DNA from: a virus
DNA: 56,196 nucleotides
Strand: one strand, 5' to 3'
IMG/VR virus record: IMGVR_UViG_3300046506_000485
Location: 1-56,196 of that record
Part shown: positions 25,661 through 32,225 of the stretch, piece by piece
How positions within the stretch are numbered: position 1 is the first letter of the stretch
How the letters are laid out: each line of letters starts with the position of its first letter
Notes under the pieces: model-generated
What the model was told of the DNA's origin: nothing
The model's database searches: none
What the model saw: only the letters and a program-made list of their open reading frames with translations
Translations under genes and position numbers: made by a program

Positions 25661-27199
25661 TCAGGCACTCATCGCAGATTTGGCGGAATTTCGGCGCATT
25701 AATTCGGCCTTCCAATTCGGGGTGTGTTGATCGTCAGCAGCAACAGGTTCGGCGAATGTCAGCGCCAGGGCATCGCCGTCGTCCGGAGAGCGGCCAATGT
25801 GCTTCTTGGCCTCTTCTTTCGGGACGAGCTTGAGCTGACCGTTGCTGGTGTATTTGTCTTTGGCGACGGACGTCAGATCGCCATGCAGGCGGTCGTCGTC
25901 AGGAATGCTTGGGGTGATGTCGCTGTGAATCCACTCGGCCATTTCGCCCCACATTTCGCAGCGCTTGTTGAAGTACTTGCGGGAATCGGAGGCGGAAGAG
26001 CCGAAGTTCACGGCAGTGACGCGGTCGCCGAAACCCATCTCGACCAGACGGTCATACACGCCTGCGCCTATACCGCCGATGTCGATGAACATCATGCGGA
26101 TGGTCTTGTCATCGGTGAGCATGCGAGCGGCCTGACCGGCAACCGCCATGGTGTCCGGGACGTTGTTACGCTCGATGCCCCACGCTGCCCGACCTTGGCG
26201 ATGGATGAACGTGGAGGTATCGCCGCCGCGTGCAGGGTCGAGGCCGACGACGTGCGCGCCGATGCGCTGAATGTGTTTGAGCAGCTGCTTGCGGGCCAGA
26301 GACACCTTGATGGTGTTGATCAGCGGCTTATGGCCGATCTTCTGGAATGCCAGATCAGGCGTGGCCGGGTATTCCTGATTGAACCAGTCAAGGTCGCCGG
26401 CGAAGTCGGTCGCAATCTTCGCCGCGCGCCATGCCATCTGCTCTTCGTCCAGGTCGTACGCTTCCATGTACGCCATGTCATCTTCGGACAGGTCGAAGCC
26501 TTTCGGCACTGCTCGGCGATAGCCTTTCTCAACGAACCATGGAATGAACACGGCCATGAAGTCGGACTGACCGGACATGGCAAGCGTCCACATCTGGTGC
26601 GAGAGGTGAGCAATACCATTGCCGGTCGTTTCGAGGATGATTTCGCTGTCTTCGACCATCGGCACGGTTTGGCCGAGACCCGCCATGATCTGCTGAGCGT
26701 TGGCCCAGAACGCGAACTCGGAGCCGTGCAGCATCTGGATGGCGTCAGATCGACCTGCGTGCTTGCTGCCTGCCGTGGCTACCTTGTATCCGCTGCGCAG
26801 TTTGGCGAACGAGAGCTCAGTGCCAGAGTTGGCCTTGATGGCCGGGCGCAGGGTGCTGTCGCTGAGCTCGAAGAATGTCTTCGCCATGCCGAACAGGGTT
26901 TGTGTCGCCGCGTCCAGGTGCGTGAGGATCATGGTGCGCTTGCCGAACCCCATGCTGGTGCGCTTGTAGAAGCGACCCGACACATAGGTGCTGATGCCTT
27001 GCTGACGACCCTTGAGGACGATTGCTCGAACCCAGCCCTTCTCTTCCTTCTGCGCTTCAAGGCGGGCATGAAGGATGCGCTGCGCCTCATTCCACACGAA
27101 CGGCAGAACCTTGCCCTCTTTCGTACGGATCTTCAGATTGCGCGCGCAGTAAAGCTCATCGTCGCTGATGAGCTGGGAGAGCATGGCGTCGGCTGACAT
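25661..27199 (-). CDS. terL: Terminase large subunit
   Basis: 512-aa packaging motor ATPase/nuclease. Walker A-like GRQQGIST lies at residues 64-71, the Walker B end at about 157-161 (LHGSE), and a coupling motif LETTGNG near 189-195. The RNase H-like nuclease part carries D321 (GLDPARGGD) and D373 (FIDIGGIGAG), with a late DDGDALALT block. It pumps DNA through the portal and cuts concatemers. It follows a 58-aa gene by three bases and lies about 2 kb from the small subunit, an unusual separation. Confidence 0.95.
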   Translation of the reverse strand: MSADAMLSQLISDDELYCARNLKIRTKEGKVLPFVWNEAQRILHARLEAQKEEKGWVRAIVLKGRQQGISTYVSGRFYKRTSMGFGKRTMILTHLDAATQTLFGMAKTFFELSDSTLRPAIKANSGTELSFAKLRSGYKVATAGSKHAGRSDAIQMLHGSEFAFWANAQQIMAGLGQTVPMVEDSEIILETTGNGIAHLSHQMWTLAMSGQSDFMAVFIPWFVEKGYRRAVPKGFDLSEDDMAYMEAYDLDEEQMAWRAAKIATDFAGDLDWFNQEYPATPDLAFQKIGHKPLINTIKVSLARKQLLKHIQRIGAHVVGLDPARGGDTSTFIHRQGRAAWGIERNNVPDTMAVAGQAARMLTDDKTIRMMFIDIGGIGAGVYDRLVEMGFGDRVTAVNFGSSASDSRKYFNKRCEMWGEMAEWIHSDITPSIPDDDRLHGDLTSVAKDKYTSNGQLKLVPKEEAKKHIGRSPDDGDALALTFAEPVAADDQHTPNWKAELMRRNSAKSAMSA

Positions 27200-27202
27200 G
27201 GG

Positions 27203-27379
27203 TTACTGGGCTGCCTTGAATGGGGCTACGGTAACAACGTAATGCTTACCGGCGAACTCCAATGGCAGCGTCGCCGAGTTAGCACCCATGCCAAGCACAT
27301 GTCGAACGACCTCTTGTGCGGCAGCACCCACGCGGGCGTTATCTGCGTTCAACGCTGCGCAAGCCTTTTCTTCGCTCAT
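27203..27379 (-). CDS. Small protein upstream of terL
   Basis: 58-aa protein starting MSEEKACAALNADNARVG and ending three bases before the terminase start codon. Helical first half, then a beta stretch (GKHYVVTVAPFK). GGGGCAGGGC lies just before ATG 27379, and late-promoter copy a is about 45 bases further upstream, making this the first gene of the terL-portal-scaffold unit. Function unknown. Confidence 0.75.
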   Translation of the reverse strand: MSEEKACAALNADNARVGAAAQEVVRHVLGMGANSATLPLEFAGKHYVVTVAPFKAAQ

Positions 27380-27420
27380 GCCCTGCCCCTATCCCGATTA
27401 TCGAAATGACAGAGGCGAGG

Positions 27421-27445
27421 CTATGTGACTGGATTCGTTGTGCAA
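27421..27445 (-). promoter_or_regulatory. Late-promoter element, copy a (terL-portal unit)
   Basis: Minus-strand TTG, twelve bases, then AGTCACATAG. It lies only a few bases after the terminator at 27453-27480, so transcription must restart here for the terL unit. Confidence 0.8.
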
Positions 27446-27452
27446 CAGGCGT

Positions 27453-27480
27453 AAAAAAGCCCGCTGCGGGGCGGGCTTCT
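27453..27480 (-). terminator. Rho-independent terminator
   Basis: Minus-strand AGCCCGC/GCGGGCT stem followed by TTTTTTAC, directly after the stop at 27495. It closes the one-gene unit of the 125-aa protein. Confidence 0.9.
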
Positions 27481-27494
27481 GATTGCCGATCAGG

Positions 27495-27872
27495 TCACTG
27501 GACTAACCCGAGCTTCTTCGCTGCTTCGTACAGGTCTTCGCTCAATTGGTCATCGAACTGCGGATCGCGCACGAACGAATGGGTCATACATTCGATCATT
27601 TCGCCGTCGTGCAGCTGCATGCCATCGTCCCGGATGTAGTTGATGGACGGATGGTCTTTGTATGAAGCCGTTCCGATTCGCTGGTATTCGTCATCAAAGC
27701 GTTTCGCCGCATCACTGGTGTCAGTGCCGTCGAACAGCGAGTCGGGAAGCTGCTTACGGTTCGGCTCTCGCTCTTGGTAGGCGGCTGCCCATCCTTCCAG
27801 CGTCTCCAGCGACGGAAGTGGATCATCGCTGCTGTAGCGCCCGCCGTGCTGGTCTGTGATTACGTAGCTCAT
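27495..27872 (-). CDS. Hypothetical acidic protein (own cassette)
   Basis: 125-aa protein starting MSYVITDQHGGRYSSDDPLPSLE, with AGGGG before ATG 27872. Acidic, with no membrane segment or Cys motif; DGEMIECMTHSFVRDPQFDDQL near the end looks like a small alpha/beta fold. It is a complete unit: late-promoter copy g upstream, terminator downstream. Not recognised. The ORF extends further upstream, but only across the promoter. Confidence 0.7.
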   Translation of the reverse strand: MSYVITDQHGGRYSSDDPLPSLETLEGWAAAYQEREPNRKQLPDSLFDGTDTSDAAKRFDDEYQRIGTASYKDHPSINYIRDDGMQLHDGEMIECMTHSFVRDPQFDDQLSEDLYEAAKKLGLVQ

Positions 27873-27912
27873 GTCATGCCCCTGATGTGATTGTCGAATA
27901 ACACCATCAACG

Positions 27913-27937
27913 GTCTGTGACTGGCACCAATCTGCAA
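27913..27937 (-). promoter_or_regulatory. Late-promoter element, copy g
   Basis: Minus-strand TTG, twelve bases, then AGTCACAGAC. It lies a few bases after the terminator at 27943-27970 and about 45 bases before ATG 27872. Confidence 0.75.
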
Positions 27938-27942
27938 GCACA

Positions 27943-27970
27943 AAAAAGCCCGATCAATGCCGGGCTTTTT
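27943..27970 (-). terminator. Rho-independent terminator (near symmetric)
   Basis: AAAAAGCCCG pairs with CGGGCTTTTTT around an eight-base loop, with T-runs in both directions. It ends the unit of the exported 99-aa protein on the minus strand. Confidence 0.9.
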
Positions 27971-27997
27971 CATGTCAGCCCGAAGGCTCAGTATTTT

Positions 27998-28297
27998 TTA
28001 AACTGGCTGGCTGCCGTCGACGTCCGGCTGAGCCTGGATTGCCGTGAAGACCAGGCCACCGCTGGACGCGTGCATGTCAGAGCGAGTAGTACGAGATTCA
28101 CTGGCGACATCGTGCTGCCACTGGATCAGTGCCAGTTCGCGCACCACCTTGGCGGTTGCCGACTCGTAGCCACCGATGAACACGTGGCCGCCAGTCTCGG
28201 CATAGGTGAAGTGGTGCGGCTCAGGCGATGCGGCAGCGTAGCCACACGACAGGGCCATGGCGAAGGCGATGCACAGGAAAGATCCGATTCGTTTCAT
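27998..28297 (-). CDS. Exported hypothetical protein (own cassette)
   Basis: 99-aa protein with a Sec signal peptide (MKRIGSFLCIAFAMALSCGYAAA, cleavage near ASPEP). The mature part is about 75 residues, with HVFIGGYESATAKVVRELALIQWQHD as a compact helix region. GGAG precedes ATG 28297. It is a promoter-gene-terminator cassette with late-promoter copy h. A periplasmic protein made late in infection; function unknown. Confidence 0.75.
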   Translation of the reverse strand: MKRIGSFLCIAFAMALSCGYAAASPEPHHFTYAETGGHVFIGGYESATAKVVRELALIQWQHDVASESRTTRSDMHASSGGLVFTAIQAQPDVDGSQPV

Positions 28298-28352
28298 AGG
28301 TGAGGCTCCGATTGATTGGCGAGGCGAGATTTCGTTATCAGGAGCCTTGAGA

Positions 28353-28377
28353 GTTTGTGACTGGCAAGGGATTGCAA
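28353..28377 (-). promoter_or_regulatory. Late-promoter element, copy h
   Basis: Minus-strand TTG, twelve bases, then AGTCACAAAC. It abuts the terminator at 28382-28411 and lies about 60 bases upstream of ATG 28297. Confidence 0.7.
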
Positions 28378-28381
28378 CAAA

Positions 28382-28411
28382 TAAAAAGCCCAGCTGGTTA
28401 AGGGCTGGGCT
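28382..28411 (-). terminator. Rho-independent terminator
   Basis: Minus-strand AGCCCAGC/GCTGGGCT with a nine-base loop, followed by TTTTTAT. It closes the operon that starts at the holin. Confidence 0.9.
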
Positions 28412-28417
28412 TGGAAT

Positions 28418-28798
28418 TCATTTCATCTTCGGCGGATCTGGTAGCGGCTGCCAGTGCGTAACCATCAATATCTCGCCACCCTCATCGCGGAACAGACCGT
28501 CGCCATTGTGCGAGGCGATGCGCTGATTCCCAGCGTAGTAAATGAGGACATCGGTGTGCGGCTTTGGCGGCCCGAACTTCGCGTCCTGCCATCGCTCGTA
28601 ATCGCTGAAGTCAAACAGCCTGGACATAGCGACCTTCAATCTGTCGTCATCTTCGACGTACTCGACGATCAGGTCGTTGTCGCACTGCTTGAGGAACATG
28701 CCAATTTCGGTCAGACCTATCTGCTCGCGATCTGCGTCGGGCGAGTTGAGGCGGTCTTTAATCAATTGCGTGAGATTGGGTGTGTCGGTGGTTTTCAT
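28418..28798 (-). CDS. DUF551-like protein
   Basis: 126-aa protein. The C-terminal 60 residues (KPHTDVLIYYAGNQRIASHNGDGLF then THWQPLPDPP) match the DUF551 pattern, where a conserved W-x-PLP-x-PP motif ends the domain. Many phages carry such proteins; their role is not known. The first half is acidic and helical. ATG 28798 has GAGG in range. Last gene of the holin-TerS operon. Confidence 0.75.
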   Translation of the reverse strand: MKTTDTPNLTQLIKDRLNSPDADREQIGLTEIGMFLKQCDNDLIVEYVEDDDRLKVAMSRLFDFSDYERWQDAKFGPPKPHTDVLIYYAGNQRIASHNGDGLFRDEGGEILMVTHWQPLPDPPKMK

Positions 28799-28805
28799 GC
28801 GTACC

Positions 28806-28976
28806 TCAATCAACTATCGCCAGTGGCCAGATTGTACGCGCAATCTCCAGCGCCTCATCGCGAGAAACATCCTCCATCACAATCATAGGAAACGGTGCGT
28901 GACGAGGCGTCGTGACGGTACAGTTCTTTTTGCGCGCCACGATTGCTGAAGGTGGGGTTTCGTGGCGCGGGGTCAT
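28806..28976 (-). CDS. Small hypothetical protein
   Basis: 56-aa protein (MTPRHETPPSAIVARKKN...). Start ATG 28976 overlaps the upstream stop (ATGA), the main support for the gene. The N-terminal 30 residues are basic and Pro/Thr-rich, the rest a short acidic helix (SRDEALEIARTIWPL). Not recognised. Confidence 0.6.
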   Translation of the reverse strand: MTPRHETPPSAIVARKKNCTVTTPRHAPFPMIVMEDVSRDEALEIARTIWPLAIVD

Positions 28977-29218
28977 TTGGCTCTGCGCCCATCCTGATGC
29001 CAGTAGTAAGCATGGCAATCAACCTCGCCACCGCACTCGGTGCACACGTAGCGCTTGCCAAACTTCTTGGCTTCCTGCCCTGGCGCCTCTACGAATTCAT
29101 GGTAGCCGCAAGCATTCAGCTTCTTGCTGTTAGCTTGGACCTGCAGCGCAATCTCGCGCAGCTCAGGCGACTTGATGTTCATCACGCCGGCGAGGATGTC
29201 GAAGTTTGATTTGCTCAT
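28973..29218 (-). CDS. Small zinc-ribbon-like protein
   Basis: 81-aa protein with a helical N-terminal half. C-x2-C and C/H residues in CTECGGEVDCHAYYWH (about residues 59-74), with Cys37 further upstream, suggest one metal site. It overlaps the TerS stop (ATGA) and the next gene start (ATGA), so it is translated in chain. It could assist packaging or bind nucleic acid; inference only. Confidence 0.7.
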   Translation of the reverse strand: MSKSNFDILAGVMNIKSPELREIALQVQANSKKLNACGYHEFVEAPGQEAKKFGKRYVCTECGGEVDCHAYYWHQDGRRAK

Positions 29219-29841
29219 CCCTTCACCTCCATCAGACGCGCAAGGCGGTCTTCGTAGGATTCTTCAGATGACCCTTCATCGATGCCGTAAGCCTGACGCT
29301 CAAGCGCGATCAGCACACGCAAAGTCTCGCTCAGGTCCTTGCTCATCTTTACCCGGCCAGGCAGCGACAGAGCGCCACGGAAGGCTTGCTGCATCTTCTC
29401 GTAAGCGTCCGACGTCTCGTCTTTGGATTCCTCGACACCAGCAATCAGGTCGCGCAGTTGCTCGAACAGTTCGCGGTTGTCGGTCATGGCCTCCAGCTCT
29501 TCCATCATCTTCAGCGCGAGACGGCGGTTGCGACCTATATCACCGCGATGAGCCATGCGGATGTCAGCAATTGCCTGAGCGTTTGCGTCGATGATATTTC
29601 GGTCTGAAACAGCACGGTTCGCTGTTACAGCTTCTGTTACAGCCTGTCGTGTTACAAGATCGTCTGCCTTCGCTTTGATCTTGGCGGACAGGTCTTGCAC
29701 CCATCCGAACTTCTTGGCGCGTCGAGCGATAGCTACGTGGTTCGCACCCGGGCATGCGCTTGATATCTCACGCAGAGAGAGGACACCAGCCCTGTAGTGG
29801 CTTTCAATCAGCTCCCAGTCTGGAGCGGCGTTGTTGGTCAT
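29215..29841 (-). CDS. terS: Terminase small subunit
   Basis: 208-aa DNA-recognition subunit of the packaging motor. The N-terminal 50 residues form a helix-turn-helix (SLREISSACPGANHVAIARRAKKFGW). The middle is a long coiled coil (about 60-150), probably the oligomerising core, and the C-terminal part would contact TerL. Overlaps its neighbours by ATGA on both sides. About 2 kb and two independent gene cassettes separate it from terL. Confidence 0.85.
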   Translation of the reverse strand: MTNNAAPDWELIESHYRAGVLSLREISSACPGANHVAIARRAKKFGWVQDLSAKIKAKADDLVTRQAVTEAVTANRAVSDRNIIDANAQAIADIRMAHRGDIGRNRRLALKMMEELEAMTDNRELFEQLRDLIAGVEESKDETSDAYEKMQQAFRGALSLPGRVKMSKDLSETLRVLIALERQAYGIDEGSSEESYEDRLARLMEVKG

Positions 29842-30281
29842 TGCACACCAGCCCCATCAAGCGATGTCAGGCGAATCTGCCCACCTGTATAGGCGTCACG
29901 CTTAGCCGCAAGCTCGACAGCCTCCTTGGCCGTTGCGCCCATATCCATGGCAGCCAGTGCGAAGTCTCGACCGCTACCTGTAGCGAATGGACGCTCTGAC
30001 CAAACCTCGTCGACCCAAAACCCGCTCTCAGCGTCATGTCCTATCTGATAGAGCTTTCCATTGGTGATGACAACACCGCTTGCCTCAAGTGGTTTGTCGC
30101 TTAGCTTCAGGCCAAGGTACTCATCCATCAACGCAGGGAAATCACAACCCGAGCCAGTGAACAGAAAGCGATGCCCTTCCCTGTAGATCAGCTTCTCGAA
30201 ATCGTCATGGTCAATGAGCGATCCGCGAGTGACACGCGAGTCATAGGCGATCACGCCGTCTTTGTAGGCGATGGTGGTCAT
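29838..30281 (-). CDS. HslV/proteasome-like Ntn hydrolase
   Basis: 147-aa protein of the HslV (proteasome beta) fold. Thr2 after the initiator Met is the expected N-terminal nucleophile, and Asp14 and Lys30 (precursor numbering) align with HslV Asp17 and Lys33. ATGSGRDFALAAMDMGATAKEAVELA corresponds to the GSGG-nyAlaAA block. It is about 25 residues shorter than HslV. The gene is next to terS. It could act as a peptidase in virion maturation or host takeover; no unfoldase is encoded nearby. Confidence 0.8.
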   Translation of the reverse strand: MTTIAYKDGVIAYDSRVTRGSLIDHDDFEKLIYREGHRFLFTGSGCDFPALMDEYLGLKLSDKPLEASGVVITNGKLYQIGHDAESGFWVDEVWSERPFATGSGRDFALAAMDMGATAKEAVELAAKRDAYTGGQIRLTSLDGAGVQ

Positions 30282-30563
30282 TCAGACGGCCTCGTAAGTC
30301 GCTTCGAAGATGTCCGGCTTGCAGGGGTAGAACTCACCCTTCACACCCCTGATGATCCAATCGCCACAATCGGCGGCCATCTCACCTTCCAGGGTTTGAA
30401 TTCTCAGCCCATTGAGCGCGATAGAATTCGCGTACTGGTCCCAGTAAGCGGAACCCACACCCTTTAGGTCGGGAGTACCACTGATGAATTCGGTTACCGC
30501 GAACAGGTTGAGCCCATTCCACTTGATGGCATCAATGACGACCGGCTTCTTTCTGAATTTCAT
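30282..30563 (-). CDS. Conserved phage protein of unknown function
   Basis: 93-aa protein. It starts MKFRKKPVVIDAIKWNG and ends WIIRGVKGEFYPCKPDIFEATYE, the hallmark termini of a widespread small phage family of unknown role. Its stop abuts the HslV-like start without overlap. No signal peptide or enzyme residues visible. Confidence 0.8.
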   Translation of the reverse strand: MKFRKKPVVIDAIKWNGLNLFAVTEFISGTPDLKGVGSAYWDQYANSIALNGLRIQTLEGEMAADCGDWIIRGVKGEFYPCKPDIFEATYEAV

Positions 30564-30590
30564 TGCGCACTGCTCCCGTGCTTGATGTGA

Positions 30591-30950
30591 TTACCACTTC
30601 CACAGCGAGCGCAAAGGCCTCGCCATGTTTCCGCGATTGACCACGCAGATGTAGGTGATGCAGAACGTGTAAACGACGAGGCCGAGTTCGGCGTAGGCGC
30701 TCAACTGATCGAACTTGGAGGCGCCCTGGAAGAACATGTAGCCGGATGAGGACGCCAGCAGGATTGCCAGCGCGGTCGCCCGCATGTTGGTGCGCGCGCC
30801 ATTCATGTACGAGACGATCGACCAGACCGTAATCACGTTCATGGTCAACCGAAGGGAAAGGCAGGCCGGGCCGTACCAGAACTTGATGAACGTGACCATC
30901 GGTGCCATGTGTAAGGCCATCAAGTCGTACCAGCTCGTTTCACTGACCAT
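30591..30950 (-). CDS. Membrane protein (possible second holin)
   Basis: 119-aa protein with three or four hydrophobic segments (about residues 15-35, 38-50, 57-78, 85-106). Its start overlaps the holin-like gene by eleven bases, and similar paired membrane genes often encode holin and antiholin. Without a family match that is only suggestive. A short charged C-terminus (RPLRSLWKW) is typical of holins. Confidence 0.6.
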   Translation of the reverse strand: MVSETSWYDLMALHMAPMVTFIKFWYGPACLSLRLTMNVITVWSIVSYMNGARTNMRATALAILLASSSGYMFFQGASKFDQLSAYAELGLVVYTFCITYICVVNRGNMARPLRSLWKW

Positions 30951-31347
30951 CGTCGCCTCTCTTTAGAATTGGAATTCTGTTCAAGATGTTGGACAGCCAT
31001 TGCGGAAGCGGAGCGTCGTTGCGAACGGTCAGATTGAGGGCACCGATGATTGCAGCCGCAAGTGCTGAAATGAGGATCGCGACTGGCATTGCCCAGGCAG
31101 CCCAGTTGACGGACTGTCCAAGCGCTGAGCCTGTTGCGTATCCAGCTCCCCATGAAGCAATCAAAAGTGAAATCTTGCGTAGTGTCTGTTCGAAGCCTGT
31201 GCCCTTTTGCGGGTCTGGAAAGGCCAGGAAGAAGAAGCAGCCGAATGACGCACCACTGGCGGCACCTGGATGGAGTTGTTCAACCACGCTCCATACCCAC
31301 AGAGCGAGGATCAGCCAGATCGACCCTGCACCATGAGGGTCATTCAT
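30940..31347 (-). CDS. Holin, LydA-like
   Basis: 135-aa membrane protein starting MNDPHGAGSIWLILALWVWS, with three to four transmembrane segments and a basic/polar C-terminal tail (LNRIPILKRGDDGQ). The pattern resembles LydA-type holins of P1-like and Pseudomonas phages, which permeabilise the inner membrane for endolysin release. An upstream ATG at 31368 would add seven residues. First gene of the late operon driven by copy c; the endolysin and spanins are 28 kb away. Confidence 0.7.
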   Translation of the reverse strand: MNDPHGAGSIWLILALWVWSVVEQLHPGAASGASFGCFFFLAFPDPQKGTGFEQTLRKISLLIASWGAGYATGSALGQSVNWAAWAMPVAILISALAAAIIGALNLTVRNDAPLPQWLSNILNRIPILKRGDDGQ

Positions 31348-31431
31348 TTTCCAGCACCGTAAAGTCATGTTTTCTCATCGCTGGCCTCGGGCTCGCCCGG
31401 CTACTGCTGTCCGGATCTCATAACAGCGAGA

Positions 31432-31456
31432 CTATGTGACTGGATTGCCAGTACAA
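31432..31456 (-). promoter_or_regulatory. Late-promoter element, copy c (holin-terS operon)
   Basis: Minus-strand TTG, twelve bases, then AGTCACATAG, the strongest match together with copies a and b. It also contains ACTGG/CCAGT arms. It lies back-to-back with copy i on the other strand. Confidence 0.8.
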
Positions 31457-31459
31457 CCC

Positions 31460-31485
31460 TTGCGGCGCTTGAGTCAGTCACATGC
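31460..31485 (+). promoter_or_regulatory. Late-promoter element, copy i (plus strand)
   Basis: Plus-strand TTG, thirteen bases, then AGTCACATGC, 31 bases before ATG 31517. It is the only copy on this strand and stands before the only plus-strand gene of the late half. Confidence 0.65.
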
Positions 31486-31516
31486 ACTGGCCTCTTCACT
31501 CAAAGGGGCAATACTC

Positions 31517-31783
31517 ATGACCGCAAAACAATTCATCGGCTCTACCACCGACTCGGCGTACATGGCGATCACGGAAGTGATGGGACTGACTGCTGATGCC
31601 ATGGATCAGAACCCATCTGACGCCTTGCTCGTAATCACCCTGTCCGGCAAGTCCGAGAACGCTATCGTCGGCGGCACGCTCAACTCGGAAAAGATCACCC
31701 GACTGCAATCCCTGCTCGATGACCTGAAGCTGCGCGCCGCCAGTGAAGGCGACGGCGACAAGGTTCTCCACGCCTGGCGTTAA
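31517..31783 (+). CDS. Divergent small protein under a late element
   Basis: 88-aa protein starting MTAKQFIGSTTDSAYMAI, with AAGGGG nine bases before ATG 31517. Mixed alpha/beta, with no membrane segment or Cys motif; not recognised. It lies opposite to all its neighbours, converges with the 120-aa gene (4-base tail overlap) and has its own late-promoter copy i. It may be made together with late proteins but kept apart from the operon on purpose. Confidence 0.7.
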   Translation: MTAKQFIGSTTDSAYMAITEVMGLTADAMDQNPSDALLVITLSGKSENAIVGGTLNSEKITRLQSLLDDLKLRAASEGDGDKVLHAWR

Positions 31784-32142
31784 CCGAACATTTTCCAATG
31801 CTTCATGAAGGTGCTGCGCTTCAACTCTGGAGCCAGCGCCTCGGTCCAGTTAGCCCCTCGCATCCTCCGCATCTTCACTGTCTGCCACTTCAACCCAAGT
31901 CGTGCCGCCCACTCCGCCGCTGCCAGGGTGATGCCGTCGCGCGTCACCTTCGTTGCGCCCGCACAGGTTGTGCTGCGTATCGGCATGCGTGGGATGCGCG
32001 TCACCGATGCCAGAGCAGGCGCTGTGAAGTCGATAGCCAGCTGCTCGGGCTGAGGCCCTGATTCGGCCCGCACCCGAGGCACGATGCGCAGACGTGGGCG
32101 CACTGGCGGGAATAACATATCGAACGACATCTGCTCGGGCAT
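31780..32142 (-). CDS. Small HTH-like protein in the antiterminator/Q position
   Basis: 120-aa protein. The Pro/Arg-rich first half (MSFDMLFPPVRPRLRIVPRVRAE) is followed by a helix-turn-helix-like C-terminal half (ITLAAAEWAARLGLKWQTVKMRRMRG). It is the last gene of the early minus operon, just before the late region, exactly where lambdoid phages keep Q-type late regulators. It is the best local candidate for the factor that acts at the late-promoter family; this is inference. GGGAG precedes its ATG. Confidence 0.6.
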   Translation of the reverse strand: MPEQMSFDMLFPPVRPRLRIVPRVRAESGPQPEQLAIDFTAPALASVTRIPRMPIRSTTCAGATKVTRDGITLAAAEWAARLGLKWQTVKMRRMRGANWTEALAPELKRSTFMKHWKMFG

Positions 32143-32154
32143 GGCGGGCGCTCC

Positions 32155-32220
32155 CTACGGCTTTACGTAATCCACGATGCGGACGCGTACGGCGCCGCCC
32201 TTGATCGTTTCTTCGCTCAT
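32155..32220 (-). pseudogene. rusA: rusA 3' remnant
   Basis: 21-residue frame MSEETIKGGAVRVRIVDYVKP. Its KGG-A-V-x-V-x-I pattern matches the C-terminal end of RusA resolvases (KGG-R-L-E-L-T-I in E. coli RusA as I remember it). It lies just after the fused endonuclease gene in another frame. The catalytic middle of RusA is absent. It may be translated as a tiny peptide but cannot be an active resolvase. Confidence 0.6.
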
Positions 32221-32225
32221 CTGAC

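Noticed and set aside
25724-27196. 490-codon plus-strand frame
   Set aside because: Shadow of the terminase gene on the other strand; no recognisable motif and no ribosome site.
27424-27430. Late element as an ordinary sigma-70 promoter
   Set aside because: TTG with 17-base spacing gives no -10 match in any copy, whereas AGTCACA is invariant; the element does not fit the sigma-70 form.
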